A stretch of DNA of 21,596 nt, taken from NCBI GenBank assembly GCA_050789255.1, contig JBOZRQ010000038.1, positions 1 through 21,596 of the forward strand. The letters run 5' to 3'. The stretch is from JBOZRQ01 sp050789255. GTDB taxonomy: Bacteria > Bacillota > Sulfobacillia > Symbiobacteriales > Symbiobacteriaceae. Positions within the stretch are counted from its first letter, which is position 1. Each line of letters opens with the position of its first letter. Both the position numbers and the translations under genes were made by a program. Below are positions 1 to 6,870 of this stretch, in pieces. The notes under the pieces were generated by a model. That model had not been told where the DNA came from and ran no database searches. It saw nothing but the letters and a program-made list of their open reading frames with translations.

Positions 1-2
1 GC

Positions 3-98
<96 letters not shown>

Positions 99-101
99 AT
101 A

Positions 102-125
102 TAAAGCCCAACCATGAGGTTGGGC
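102..125 (-). terminator. terminator-like hairpin between the two tRNA-Pro genes
   Basis: On the minus strand GCCCAACC-TCAT-GGTTGGGC is followed by TTTATATT and then directly by tRNA-Pro(CGG). An 8-bp stem with a T-rich tail resembles an intrinsic terminator, but its position inside the array suggests partial termination or a processing signal. The rest of this 101-nt spacer holds a 9-bp inverted repeat (134-142 cacttggtc with 181-189 gaccaagtg) and no gene. Confidence 0.55.
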
Positions 126-198
126 ACCGTTCACACTTGGTCGACCTCTCGTGGTCGCCTAGGACGACCTACTGACGGGTGACCAAGTGCTTCGCAAT

Positions 199-275
199 TG
201 GTCGGGCTGGCGGGATTTGAACCCACGACCTCTTCCACCCCAAGGAAGCGCGCTACCAAGCTGCGCTACAGCCCG
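199..275 (-). tRNA. tRNA-Pro (anticodon GGG)
   Basis: Cloverleaf on the minus strand: acceptor CGGGCTG/CAGCCCG, anticodon stem CTTCC/GGAAG with loop TTGGGGT (anticodon GGG), discriminator A and encoded CCA. It reads CCC and CCU. Its acceptor and 3' trailer resemble those of the neighbouring tRNA-Pro(CGG), suggesting the pair arose by duplication. Confidence 0.97.
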
Positions 276-283
276 AACTGATT

Positions 284-309
284 GCGGGCCGGGTATTCAC
301 CCGGCCCGC
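284..309 (-). other. spacer hairpin, tRNA-Ser to tRNA-Pro
   Basis: A perfect 11-bp stem (GCGGGCCGGGT / ACCCGGCCCGC) with a 4-nt loop fills most of the 38-nt spacer. There is no T-run, so RNA processing is a better guess than termination. Confidence 0.7.
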
Positions 310-313
310 GGTG

Positions 314-404
<91 letters not shown>

Positions 405-407
405 ATG

Positions 408-484
408 TGGCGCGCCCGGAAGGATTCGAACCTCCGACCCTCTGATCCGTAGTCAGATACTCTAATCCGCTGAGCTACGGGCGC
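408..484 (-). tRNA. tRNA-Arg (anticodon ACG)
   Basis: Acceptor GCGCCCG/CGGGCGC, anticodon stem TCTGA/TCAGA, loop CTACGGA (anticodon ACG). The first anticodon base is normally deaminated to inosine by TadA, giving reading of CGU/CGC/CGA. Discriminator G and CCA are encoded. Confidence 0.97.
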
Positions 485-489
485 ATGCC

Positions 490-519
490 ATCCGGTCACA
501 GGTCTAGATGTGACCGGAT
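490..519 (-). other. spacer hairpin, tRNA-Ala to tRNA-Arg
   Basis: A perfect 11-bp stem (ATCCGGTCACA / TGTGACCGGAT) around an 8-nt loop occupies nearly the whole 37-nt spacer. No T-run follows. Confidence 0.7.
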
Positions 520-521
520 AC

Positions 522-597
522 TGGTGGAGCTAAGGGGAGTCGAACCCCTGACCTCTTGAGTGCGATTCAAGCGCTCTCCCAACTGAGCTATAGCCCC
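522..597 (-). tRNA. tRNA-Ala (anticodon CGC)
   Basis: Acceptor GGGGCTA pairs with TAGCTCC through one G-U pair. Anticodon stem CTTGA/TCAAG encloses loop ATCGCAC (anticodon CGC, reads GCG). Discriminator A and CCA are encoded. Its acceptor ends are shared with the second tRNA-Ala at 720-795, a likely paralogue. Confidence 0.97.
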
Positions 598-611
598 AGG
601 TATGAAATTGT

Positions 612-688
612 TGGCGGAGGCGACGGGATTCGAACCCGCGGTCTCGGCCGTGACAGGGCCGCATGTTAGGCCTCTACACCACGCCTCC
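612..688 (-). tRNA. tRNA-Asp (anticodon GTC)
   Basis: Acceptor GGAGGCG/CGCCTCC, D-stem GTGT/ACAT, anticodon stem CGGCC/GGCCG with loop CTGTCAC (anticodon GTC). The discriminator is G, the base expected for AspRS, and CCA is encoded. The extra complementarity just outside the 5' end (GC) could mislead end placement; requiring U8 and GCCA fixes the end at 688. Confidence 0.95.
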
Positions 689-695
689 GCATGAT

Positions 696-717
696 GATGC
701 ATGGGTGAACATGCATC
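696..717 (-). other. spacer hairpin, tRNA-Ala to tRNA-Asp
   Basis: A perfect 8-bp stem (GATGCATG / CATGCATC) with a 6-nt loop in a 31-nt spacer. No T-run. Confidence 0.65.
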
Positions 718-719
718 GA

Positions 720-795
<76 letters not shown>

Positions 796-830
796 ATATG
801 AACTCCGCCCGAACTCAGGCGACAGATGGT

Positions 831-859
831 ATTATACCAAGCCGCCGTTACGTTCGCAA
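831..859 (-). promoter_or_regulatory. sigma-A-like promoter of the seven-tRNA array
   Basis: On the minus strand: -35 TTGCGA (854-859), a 17-nt spacer, and a perfect -10 TATAAT (831-836). The predicted start near 824 lies about 30 nt before tRNA-Ala(GGC). Confidence 0.85.
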
Positions 860-880
860 CCAGTAAGAACTGGTTTTTTT
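858..880 (+). terminator. hairpin with T-run on the antisense side of the tRNA array
   Basis: On the plus strand AACCAGT-AAGA-ACTGGTT is followed by five T's, the form of an intrinsic terminator. No plus-strand gene lies upstream, so it would stop antisense transcription. The stem abuts and overlaps the -35 box of the minus-strand tRNA promoter. Confidence 0.5.
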
Positions 881-896
881 AGGAGCGGAGCGATTC

Positions 897-971
897 TGGT
901 GGACCGCGTAGGACTCGAACCTACAACCTGTCGATTAAGAGTCGAATGCTCTACCATTGAGCTAGCGGTCC
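897..971 (-). tRNA. tRNA-Lys (anticodon CTT)
   Basis: Acceptor GGACCGC/GCGGTCC, anticodon loop CTCTTAA (anticodon CTT, reads AAG), discriminator A and encoded CCA. The outermost anticodon-stem pair (27-43) looks like a T/C mismatch, the other four pairs are intact. Confidence 0.95.
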
Positions 972-976
972 GACAG

Positions 977-1050
977 TGGAGCGGGTGATGGGAATCGAAC
1001 CCACGCTACCAGCTTGGGAAGCTGGAGTTCTACCATTGAACTACACCCGC
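977..1050 (-). tRNA. tRNA-Gly (anticodon CCC)
   Basis: Acceptor GCGGGTG/CACCCGC, anticodon stem CCAGC/GCTGG, loop TTCCCAA (anticodon CCC, reads GGG). Discriminator T and CCA are encoded. It lies 5 nt upstream of tRNA-Lys and is co-transcribed with it. The tRNA fragment at 21456-21483 carries a closely similar 3' end. Confidence 0.97.
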
Positions 1051-1101
1051 ATGTTTGCGTTGCTGTTCGCAACTCGCCGCCGCATCGGCTGGCGGAATCA
1101 C

Positions 1102-1130
1102 ATCGTACTACACAACGAACCACTTCGCAA
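1102..1130 (-). promoter_or_regulatory. promoter of tRNA-Gly/tRNA-Lys
   Basis: -35 TTGCGA (1125-1130), a 17-nt spacer, -10 TACGAT (1102-1107). The -35 hexamer is identical to that of the other tRNA promoter, and it sits inside a 7-bp inverted repeat (ACCACTT-GCG-AAGTGGT). Confidence 0.65.
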
Positions 1131-1169
1131 GTGGTCTTCACGAAGTGTTTATTGCGCTTCAGTTTTGAG

Positions 1170-1199
1170 GGGGGCGTGCCTTTTATGAAGCACGCCCCC
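1170..1199 (-). terminator. hairpin downstream of pheT
   Basis: A perfect 10-bp stem (GGGGGCGTGC / GCACGCCCCC) with a 10-nt loop, 14 nt past the pheT stop. No T-run follows on either strand, so it is only a weak terminator candidate and may protect the 3' end. Confidence 0.45.
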
Positions 1200-1213
1200 A
1201 TCCTTGTTCGTTG

Positions 1214-3841
1214 TTAGGACCGGAGCTCGGCGCCCATGGCCTGCAGCGCCTGGCGCACCTTAGAGTGCACCGCTTCGACGTCGGCGTCAGTCAGGGTGCG
1301 GTCCGCTGCACGGTACGTGATGTGATAAGCCAGGCTGCGGTTGCCGGCCTTCACGTGCTCACCCTGGTAGAGGTCGAACAGGGCCACGTCCTCCACCAGA
1401 TCGCCGCCGCTGGTCCGGATCGCCTCGGGCACCCGGGCCGATGGCACCTCCTGGGCCAGGATCAGCGCCACATCGCGGGTCACCGCCGGGAAACGGGTCA
1501 CCCCGTGGTACTCACGGAGGGGCCGGGCGGCAGCGACGATGGGCTCGAAGAGCAACTCGGCGACGTAGACCCGGCTCGGCAGGTCCCAGGCTGCCTGCGC
1601 CTCGGGGTGCAGTTCGCCGAAGAGGCCCACCTCCCTGCCGCCGATCTCCAGCTTCGCCTGGCGACCGGGGTGCAGCCACGAGGCATCGCCACGGCTGATC
1701 GACCAGCCCTGCACATCGAGGGCGCCGAGCAAATGCTCGACCACGCCCTTCAGGGTGAAGAAGTCGGCCGGCTGCTCGGGGCTGATCCAACTCGGAGCGA
1801 CCTGGTTGCCCATCAGCGCGATCGACAGGACCAGGGGCTCCTCGGGCAACTGCTGCCCGTGGGTGACCCGGTAGACGTTGCTGATCTCGAAGATCGCCAG
1901 GTCCTTGGTCTGACGGTTGGCGTTGTAAGCCAGCGTGTCCAGCAGGCCGGGCGCCAGCATCGTGCGAAGCGTCGAGCGCTCCTCGTAGACCGGGTTTGCG
2001 ATGGTCACGACGTCGCGATACGGGCTGTCAGTTGCCAGCCCCAGCTTGTCGTAGACCTTGGTCGTGATCAGGGAGTGGGTCATCACCTCGGTCAGGCCTG
2101 CGCCTGCCAAGGCCCGGCGGGCCTCCAGCAGCCGCTCGGCGAGAAGGCTGCGCCCGCCGCGGGCGGAGGCCAGCACCGGCAGCACGGCCGGGATCGCGTC
2201 GTAGCCCTCCGACCGGGCGATCTCCTCCACCAGGTCGATCTCCACCGCAATATCGAGACGCCGGGTGGGCACCACGACGATCAGGACATCCTGCTCACCG
2301 GCGCCCTCCAGGGCCTGACCAGCCTTCTCCAGGTTGGCCCAGGCCGCCTCGGCCCAGCCAGCGTACGTGTCGGGATTAACCGGCACCGGCGAGACCTGGT
2401 GCATGGCGGTCCAGACGGGGCGCCCGCTCAGGTCCTCGCCTTCCTCGAAGCCCTCTTCCTCCTCCGCCTCGCCGGGCTTGCCGGCAGCCAGGTCCAGGGC
2501 CAGGTCTTCAGCCGAAAGCACGCTGAAGTTCAGGTTGGACAGATGCTCTGCCATCCGCTCGGCGGTTAGCGTTAGCCCGAGATGGGCGTTCACCTTGGCC
2601 GTGCGCAGCACGATCACCGGCGGGGCGACGGCGCCCGGGTAGACATCGACGTGGCCACGCACGACCGTGCCGCCCGCCAGGATCGAGATCAGCTGAGCGC
2701 AGCGGTCAGCCGCACGGACGCAGCCGCTGGGGTCGACGCCCTTGGTGAACCGACGGGACGCCTCGCTGGGCAGGTTCATCTTCAGCGCCGTCCGCCGGTT
2801 GTTGATGTTGTTGAAGGCGGCCGACTCGATCAGAATGTCGGTCGTCTCATCGGTCACCTCGGACTCCAGGCCGCCCATGACGCCGGCCAGGGCCACGGGA
2901 CCCTCAGCATCGGAAATCACCAGCACCTCGGGGTCAAGGATGCGCTCCTGGCCGTCGAGGGTCTTGAAGCGCTCCCCCGCCTCCGCCCGGCGCACGATGA
3001 TCTGCTTGCCGCGGATCTTGCCGTAGTCAAAGGTGTGGAGCGGCTGGCCCATCTCCATCATCACGAAGTTGGAGATGTCGACAATGTTGCTGATCGGACG
3101 CATGCCGGCCGCCCGGATGCGTGCCTGCAGCCAGGCCGGCGACGGGCCGATCTTCACGCCCTTGACCACCCGGGCGGTATACCGCGGGCACAGGTCCTCG
3201 GCATCGATCCGGATGTCGATCAGCTTGGCGACGTCCGTGTTGGGCGCATCCTCGGTGTAGGTCTCGGGGTTGTCGATGGCGGTACCCAGAATCGCTGCGA
3301 CCTCCTGCGCCACGCCCACCATCGACTGGGCATGGGTGGCGTAGTTGGCCGTCAGGTCTAGCTCCAAGATCCAGTCGTTCAGGCCCAGCACCTCGGCGGC
3401 GTCCTGACCCGGCGCCAGGTCCGGGTCCTCCGGCAGGATCAGGATGCCGTCGCTGTCATCGCCGGCGCCAATCTCCGAGGGCGAGCAGAGCATGCCGTTG
3501 GACTCCAGGCCCCGGAGCTTCTTGACCGACATGGTCATGCCGGGGATCTTGCTGCCCGGAATCGCTGCGGGCACCAGGTCGCCCTTGCGGACATTCTGGG
3601 CGCCCGTGCAGATCTGCAGGATGCGCCCTTCGCCGACGTCCACCTGGCAGACCCACAGGGTATCCGCGTTGGGATGGTGCTCGATCTCGACCACCTTGCC
3701 CACCACCACCCCTTCCACGCCGGGGTTGGCGTGGGTCAGGGTCTCCACCACCACGCCCCGGGCGGTCAGCTGCTTGGCCAGCTCCTGCGGGGAGAGGTCG
3801 AACGCCACGTAATCCTTCAGCCAGTTATAGGAAACCTTCAT
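1214..3841 (-). CDS. pheT: phenylalanyl-tRNA synthetase beta subunit
   Basis: PheT is the large subunit of the (alpha-beta)2 enzyme that charges tRNA-Phe in the cytoplasm; it supplies tRNA binding and the B3/B4 editing domain. The N-terminal SYNWLKDYV is typical. An EMAP/OB tRNA-binding domain spans about 40-150, B3/B4 about 210-390, B5 begins near 400, a catalytic-like module runs about 540-770, and the C-terminal FDX-ACB anticodon domain is about 780-875. At 875 residues it is about 70 longer than the usual ~805. The extra length is an acidic insertion at about 437-518 within B5, just before VVVPTRRLDI. The start follows GGGGAGGAGAG and lies 18 nt after the pheS stop, so the two are co-translated from the Phe T-box transcript. 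Confidence 0.98.
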   Translation of the reverse strand: MKVSYNWLKDYVAFDLSPQELAKQLTARGVVVETLTHANPGVEGVVVGKVVEIEHHPNADTLWVCQVDVGEGRILQICTGAQNVRKGDLVPAAIPGSKIPGMTMSVKKLRGLESNGMLCSPSEIGAGDDSDGILILPEDPDLAPGQDAAEVLGLNDWILELDLTANYATHAQSMVGVAQEVAAILGTAIDNPETYTEDAPNTDVAKLIDIRIDAEDLCPRYTARVVKGVKIGPSPAWLQARIRAAGMRPISNIVDISNFVMMEMGQPLHTFDYGKIRGKQIIVRRAEAGERFKTLDGQERILDPEVLVISDAEGPVALAGVMGGLESEVTDETTDILIESAAFNNINNRRTALKMNLPSEASRRFTKGVDPSGCVRAADRCAQLISILAGGTVVRGHVDVYPGAVAPPVIVLRTAKVNAHLGLTLTAERMAEHLSNLNFSVLSAEDLALDLAAGKPGEAEEEEGFEEGEDLSGRPVWTAMHQVSPVPVNPDTYAGWAEAAWANLEKAGQALEGAGEQDVLIVVVPTRRLDIAVEIDLVEEIARSEGYDAIPAVLPVLASARGGRSLLAERLLEARRALAGAGLTEVMTHSLITTKVYDKLGLATDSPYRDVVTIANPVYEERSTLRTMLAPGLLDTLAYNANRQTKDLAIFEISNVYRVTHGQQLPEEPLVLSIALMGNQVAPSWISPEQPADFFTLKGVVEHLLGALDVQGWSISRGDASWLHPGRQAKLEIGGREVGLFGELHPEAQAAWDLPSRVYVAELLFEPIVAAARPLREYHGVTRFPAVTRDVALILAQEVPSARVPEAIRTSGGDLVEDVALFDLYQGEHVKAGNRSLAYHITYRAADRTLTDADVEAVHSKVRQALQAMGAELRS

Positions 3842-3859
3842 GGTGTCTCTCCTCCCCTA

Positions 3860-4891
3860 CTAGAATTGCTTCAGGAACCGCATGTCGCCGGCGGTAAGGT
3901 GGCGCAGGTCCTCAATGCCGTAGACCAGCATGGCGACCCGCTCAATGCCGTAGCCGAAGGCCCAGCCGGAAACCTGCTCGGGGTCGTAGCCGCCGTAGCG
4001 CAGGACGTTGGGATGGACCATGCCCGAACCGCCGATCTCGATCCAGCCGGACTGCTTGCAGGTGCGGCAGCCCTTGCCCTTGCAGAAGATGCAGGAGACG
4101 TCCATCTCGGCGCTGGGCTCGGTGAACGGGAAGTAGCTGGGCCGCAGGCGGATGGCGGTGTTGGGCCCGAACAGCCCGCGGGCCATCTCCAGCAGGGCGC
4201 CCTTCAGGGTCCCCATGGTGATGCCTTTGTCGATCACCAGGCCCTCGACCTGGTGGAACTGCACGCCGTGGGTGGCATCCTCGAAGTCGCGCCGGAAGAC
4301 CCGACCCGGGCAGATGATCTTCACCGGGGTGCGGCCCTTGGCCACCTCCAGCATATAGCGAATCTGCGTGTTGGAGGTGTGGGTGCGCAGCAGGAGCTCA
4401 TCGGAGATGAAGAGCGAGTCCTGCGCATCCCGGGCCGGATGGCCCTTGGGGATGTTGAGCGCCTCGAAGTTGTACCAGTCGGTCTCCACCTGGCGGGTCT
4501 CGGCGACCTCGTAGCCCATGGAGATGAAGATCTCCTCGATCCGGGTCTGCACCTGACGGGTCACGTGCAGGTGCCCGCGCTCCACCGGGCGCCCCGGCAG
4601 GGTCACGTCGATCGACTCCGCCTGCAGCCGGGCGGTCAGTTCAGCCCGCGCCAGCACCTGTTCCCGGGCGTCCAACGCCTCGGAGATCGCCTGCTTGATC
4701 TCGTTGCCGAGGGCGCCCATCTCCTTGCGTTCCTCGATGGTGGCAAGCTTGCCCAGTCCGCCCAGCGCCACGCTCAGGTCAGACTTCTTGCCCAGGTACC
4801 GGACCCGCATCTCCTGGATCGTTGCCACATCCGCCGCGGTCGCCACGCCGGCCAGCGCCTCGTCCCGCAGCTCCAACAACCGCTCTTTCAT
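3860..4891 (-). CDS. pheS: phenylalanyl-tRNA synthetase alpha subunit
   Basis: This is the catalytic subunit of PheRS, which activates phenylalanine and transfers it to tRNA-Phe. The 343 residues match the usual length. An N-terminal coiled-coil arm (about 1-90) precedes the class II core with motif 2 (GRVFRRDFEDATH) and motif 3 (GWAFGYGIERVAML). The sequence CIFCKGKGCRTC carries the two CxxC pairs seen in many bacterial PheS proteins. The ATG at 4891 was chosen because it follows TGGAGGTG at good spacing and begins MKERLLELRDEAL like its relatives; a longer frame would run back into the T-box terminator. It is the first gene of pheST, under T-box control. Confidence 0.98.
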   Translation of the reverse strand: MKERLLELRDEALAGVATAADVATIQEMRVRYLGKKSDLSVALGGLGKLATIEERKEMGALGNEIKQAISEALDAREQVLARAELTARLQAESIDVTLPGRPVERGHLHVTRQVQTRIEEIFISMGYEVAETRQVETDWYNFEALNIPKGHPARDAQDSLFISDELLLRTHTSNTQIRYMLEVAKGRTPVKIICPGRVFRRDFEDATHGVQFHQVEGLVIDKGITMGTLKGALLEMARGLFGPNTAIRLRPSYFPFTEPSAEMDVSCIFCKGKGCRTCKQSGWIEIGGSGMVHPNVLRYGGYDPEQVSGWAFGYGIERVAMLVYGIEDLRHLTAGDMRFLKQF

Positions 4892-4914
4892 CCCGAACAC
4901 ACCTCCAGAGCAAT

Positions 4915-5201
4915 GAAAAAACGCTTCCGCCCCCTTGCAGGGACGAAAGCGCACGCTTCCGCGGTACCACCCAGTTTGAGCCGAATACGGCTCCACTCGT
5001 TCCGCAGTGCCAACACACCGCGCCTTCTGTAACGGGAAGGCCCCGTCCGCGCCTACCAGGGAGACCCCTTCAGCGAGGCGGCTCCGGAGGGAACTTCATA
5101 CAACCAGCGGAGAGCGGGCTTTCAGTCGAGGCGCCGCATCCCTGGACTCCGCTAGGGGTTGACTACTTTCCTCCATCACAGCCATTAGGTATGGATTGTT
5201 G
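4915..5201 (-). ncRNA. T-box leader of pheST (Phe)
   Basis: The T-box/antiterminator core AACTGGGTGGTACCGCGG is at 4959-4976. It is followed by an intrinsic terminator whose stem (CGCTTTCGTCCC with GGGGGCGGAAGCG) ends in six T's, 24 nt before pheS. Upstream are an AG-box-like GGAGGAAAGTAGT and a Stem I whose 3' side contains ATGAAGTTCCC, giving a candidate UUC (Phe) specifier at 5091-5093. Uncharged tRNA-Phe should stabilise the antiterminator and switch pheST on. The family assignment is firm; the exact specifier register is inferred. Confidence 0.93.
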
Positions 5202-5207
5202 ACCCAG

Positions 5208-5236
5208 AGTATAGCAAAAGCTCAGTGGACTGTAAA
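5208..5236 (-). promoter_or_regulatory. pheST promoter
   Basis: -35 TTTACA (5231-5236), a 17-nt spacer, -10 TATACT (5208-5213). It overlaps the last codons and stop of the small YqzL-like gene. Predicted start is near 5201, at the base of T-box Stem I. Confidence 0.85.
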
Positions 5237-5329
5237 GCGCCTGTAGAGCAGGTAGGCAACCACGGACCCTGTGTTGGTAAAGATGGACCAAAACACTTCC
5301 GCCGCAGCAGAGTTGGACAGTGAGACCAC
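5222..5329 (-). CDS. YqzL-like small protein
   Basis: A 35-codon frame starting at GTG 5329 and stopping at TGA 5222-5224. The product contains AAAEVFWSIFTNTGSVVAYL followed by LYRRF. From memory, the pattern of an aromatic-rich start, a TGS and AYLLYR matches the YqzL-like family of short Firmicute proteins of unknown function. A promoter (5368-5396) lies upstream and purine-rich sites (AAAGGG, AGAGGGGGA) precede the GTG, although the nearest one is unusually close to it. The last codons overlap the pheST promoter. The start is uncertain; a CTG nine codons of sequence context later would be the only alternative in a similar place. No function is proposed. Confidence 0.62.
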   Translation of the reverse strand: MVSLSNSAAAEVFWSIFTNTGSVVAYLLYRRFTVH

Positions 5330-5367
5330 TCCCCCTCTACCCTTTTGCTATTTGTCTGACACCTCCC

Positions 5368-5396
5368 ATTATAGCACAGTGACCCCCCTACCTCAA
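5368..5396 (-). promoter_or_regulatory. promoter for the YqzL-like gene
   Basis: -35 TTGAGG (5391-5396), a 17-nt spacer, and a perfect -10 TATAAT (5368-5373). It overlaps the hairpin that ends the ktr operon. Predicted start is near 5361, about 30 nt before the GTG. Confidence 0.65.
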
Positions 5397-5408
5397 GGCA
5401 GGGGGGTC
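5381..5408 (-). terminator. hairpin after the rRNA methyltransferase gene
   Basis: GACCCCCCTGCC-TTGA-GGTAGGGGGGTC forms a 12-bp stem, complete only as minus-strand RNA because one pair is a G-U. It lies 9 nt past the stop codon. There is no T-run, and the loop and 3' arm double as the next promoter's -35 region. Confidence 0.55.
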
Positions 5409-5416
5409 GACAGGCG

Positions 5417-6205
5417 TCAGGCCATGCGTTGTCGCATGGACTCGTAGATTAGCAGGCTTGCGGCCACGCCGGCGTTGAGAGACTCGGTGGGGCCCGGCAT
5501 GGGGATGCTGATCACCCCGTCGGCCATCGCACGGGCCGCTGCGGACGGCCCAGCCCCCTCGTTGCCGATCACCAGGACCGCATCGCCGCGCAGGTCGGCC
5601 GTCCATGGCGTCAGCTCGCCGCCCGAATTGGCCACATAGATGCGCCGGCCCCGCTCCCGCAGGGCGGACAGACAGGTCGAGATCTCGCTTTGGACCACCG
5701 GGACCCGGAAGAGGCTGCCCATGGCGCCCCGCACCACCTTGGGATTCTGCGGGTCGACCCCGCCCGCCAGCACCAGGCCGGCGCCGCCCATGGCCTCGAG
5801 CGAGCGGATGACGGTGCCCAGGTTCCCGGGATCCTGCAGGTTGTCCAGCACCAGCACCAGCCCGGCGCCCAGGTCGGTCAGATGCCAGACCCTTGGCTTG
5901 TAGATCGCCACGATGCCCTGGGGGGTCTGGGTGTCGGCCGCCTTCTCCAGGGTCTCGGGCGCACAGTAATGGCAGGGCACCCTGCGCTGCTGCAGCGAGG
6001 CCAACAGGGCGGCGCCCCGCTCCCGCTCTGTCAGGGCATCCGAGAAGAGAACATACTCGATCGGCACCGCTGCTGCCAGCGCCTCCTCGGCCAGGCGCAC
6101 CCCTTCCAAAACCGCAAGCCCGGCGGACGCGCGTTCCTTTCGGTCGCGCGCCAGCAGCCGGGCTTTGTGAACCAGTGGATTGCGCGGGCTCAAGGGCTCG
6201 GTCAT
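5417..6205 (-). CDS. TrmH/SpoU-family RNA 2'-O-methyltransferase
   Basis: A SAM-dependent 2'-O-ribose methyltransferase of the trefoil-knot SPOUT class, most likely acting on 23S rRNA. The N-terminal ~110 residues match the substrate-binding domain of this family. The C-terminal domain carries motif 1 (DNLQDPGNLGTVIR, 121-134), motif 2 (VIGNEGAGPS, 212-221) and motif 3 (IPMPGPTESLNAGVAASLL, 234-252), with the expected Arg134, Asn215/Glu216 and Ser242/Asn244. Length 262 is normal. Its ATG overlaps the stop of the upstream ktrA-type gene (ATGA), so translation is probably coupled. It ends the ktr operon. The precise target nucleotide cannot be told from sequence; RlmB-like and TsnR/YsgA-like members look alike. 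Confidence 0.9.
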   Translation of the reverse strand: MTEPLSPRNPLVHKARLLARDRKERASAGLAVLEGVRLAEEALAAAVPIEYVLFSDALTERERGAALLASLQQRRVPCHYCAPETLEKAADTQTPQGIVAIYKPRVWHLTDLGAGLVLVLDNLQDPGNLGTVIRSLEAMGGAGLVLAGGVDPQNPKVVRGAMGSLFRVPVVQSEISTCLSALRERGRRIYVANSGGELTPWTADLRGDAVLVIGNEGAGPSAAARAMADGVISIPMPGPTESLNAGVAASLLIYESMRQRMA

Positions 6206-6870
6206 TTGGCTTGCAGCATCCTCTCTAGCTGGCGCACGCCCTGGTTGGTGCCCAGGAGCACCAGGACATCGCCCGCGTTGACGGTGTCGGTGGCGTGGGG
6301 GGCGGCGTTGATCTCGTCGCCGGACTTGACCGCCAGGACATTGATGCCGAACTTGGCCCGTAGGTTCATCTCGCGCAGGCTGAGGCCCGTGAGCTGCTCC
6401 GGGGCCACCATCTCCATAATGGTGTACTCCGGCGAGATTTCGATGTAGTCCAGCATGCTGGAGCCGGTGACCAGGCTATGCGCCAGCCGGGCGCCCATGT
6501 CGCGCTCGGGGTAGACCACCTTGTCGGCGCCCACCTTGGCGAGGGTCCGGCCGTGCAGCTCGCTGGCGGCCTTGACGATCACCTTGGGAATCCCGAGTTC
6601 CTTGAGCAGTACCGTGGCCAGAATGGAGGCCTGCACATCGTGCCCGATGGCGACCACGACCACGTCGAAGTTCCGCAGTCCCAGAGCCTTCAGCGACTCT
6701 TCATCGGTGCAGTCGGCAACCTCGGCGTGGGTCAGGTCATCCCGATGCAGGTCTACCAGGTCGGGGTCGGCGTCGACGCCAAGCACCTCGTGACCCAACT
6801 TCGCCAGGGTCTTGGCCACGCTGGAGCCAAAGCGGCCCAGGCCAATGACAGCCATCTGTGTCTGCTTCAT
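6202..6870 (-). CDS. RCK-domain potassium transport regulator (KtrA/TrkA type), second copy
   Basis: A cytoplasmic gating subunit that forms a ring under a KtrB/TrkH channel and opens it on nucleotide binding. RCK_N is a Rossmann fold with AVIGLGRFGSSVA near residue 8 and the acidic VDAD at the end of strand 2. RCK_C occupies about 135-222 (YTIMEMVAPEQLTGLSLREM). The 222 residues equal the KtrA size. Its ATG overlaps the channel gene's stop (ATGA), and a GGGTG within the channel gene serves as ribosome site. It is paralogous to the gene at 8242-8892, so one channel gene is bracketed by two regulators. Confidence 0.93.
   Translation of the reverse strand: MKQTQMAVIGLGRFGSSVAKTLAKLGHEVLGVDADPDLVDLHRDDLTHAEVADCTDEESLKALGLRNFDVVVVAIGHDVQASILATVLLKELGIPKVIVKAASELHGRTLAKVGADKVVYPERDMGARLAHSLVTGSSMLDYIEISPEYTIMEMVAPEQLTGLSLREMNLRAKFGINVLAVKSGDEINAAPHATDTVNAGDVLVLLGTNQGVRQLERMLQAK

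Noticed and set aside
1211..2569. Long plus-strand frame opposite pheT
   Set aside because: It is antisense to a clear PheT and results from high GC and codon bias. The same holds for the long plus-strand frames opposite pheS, thrS, ytxC and thrC.
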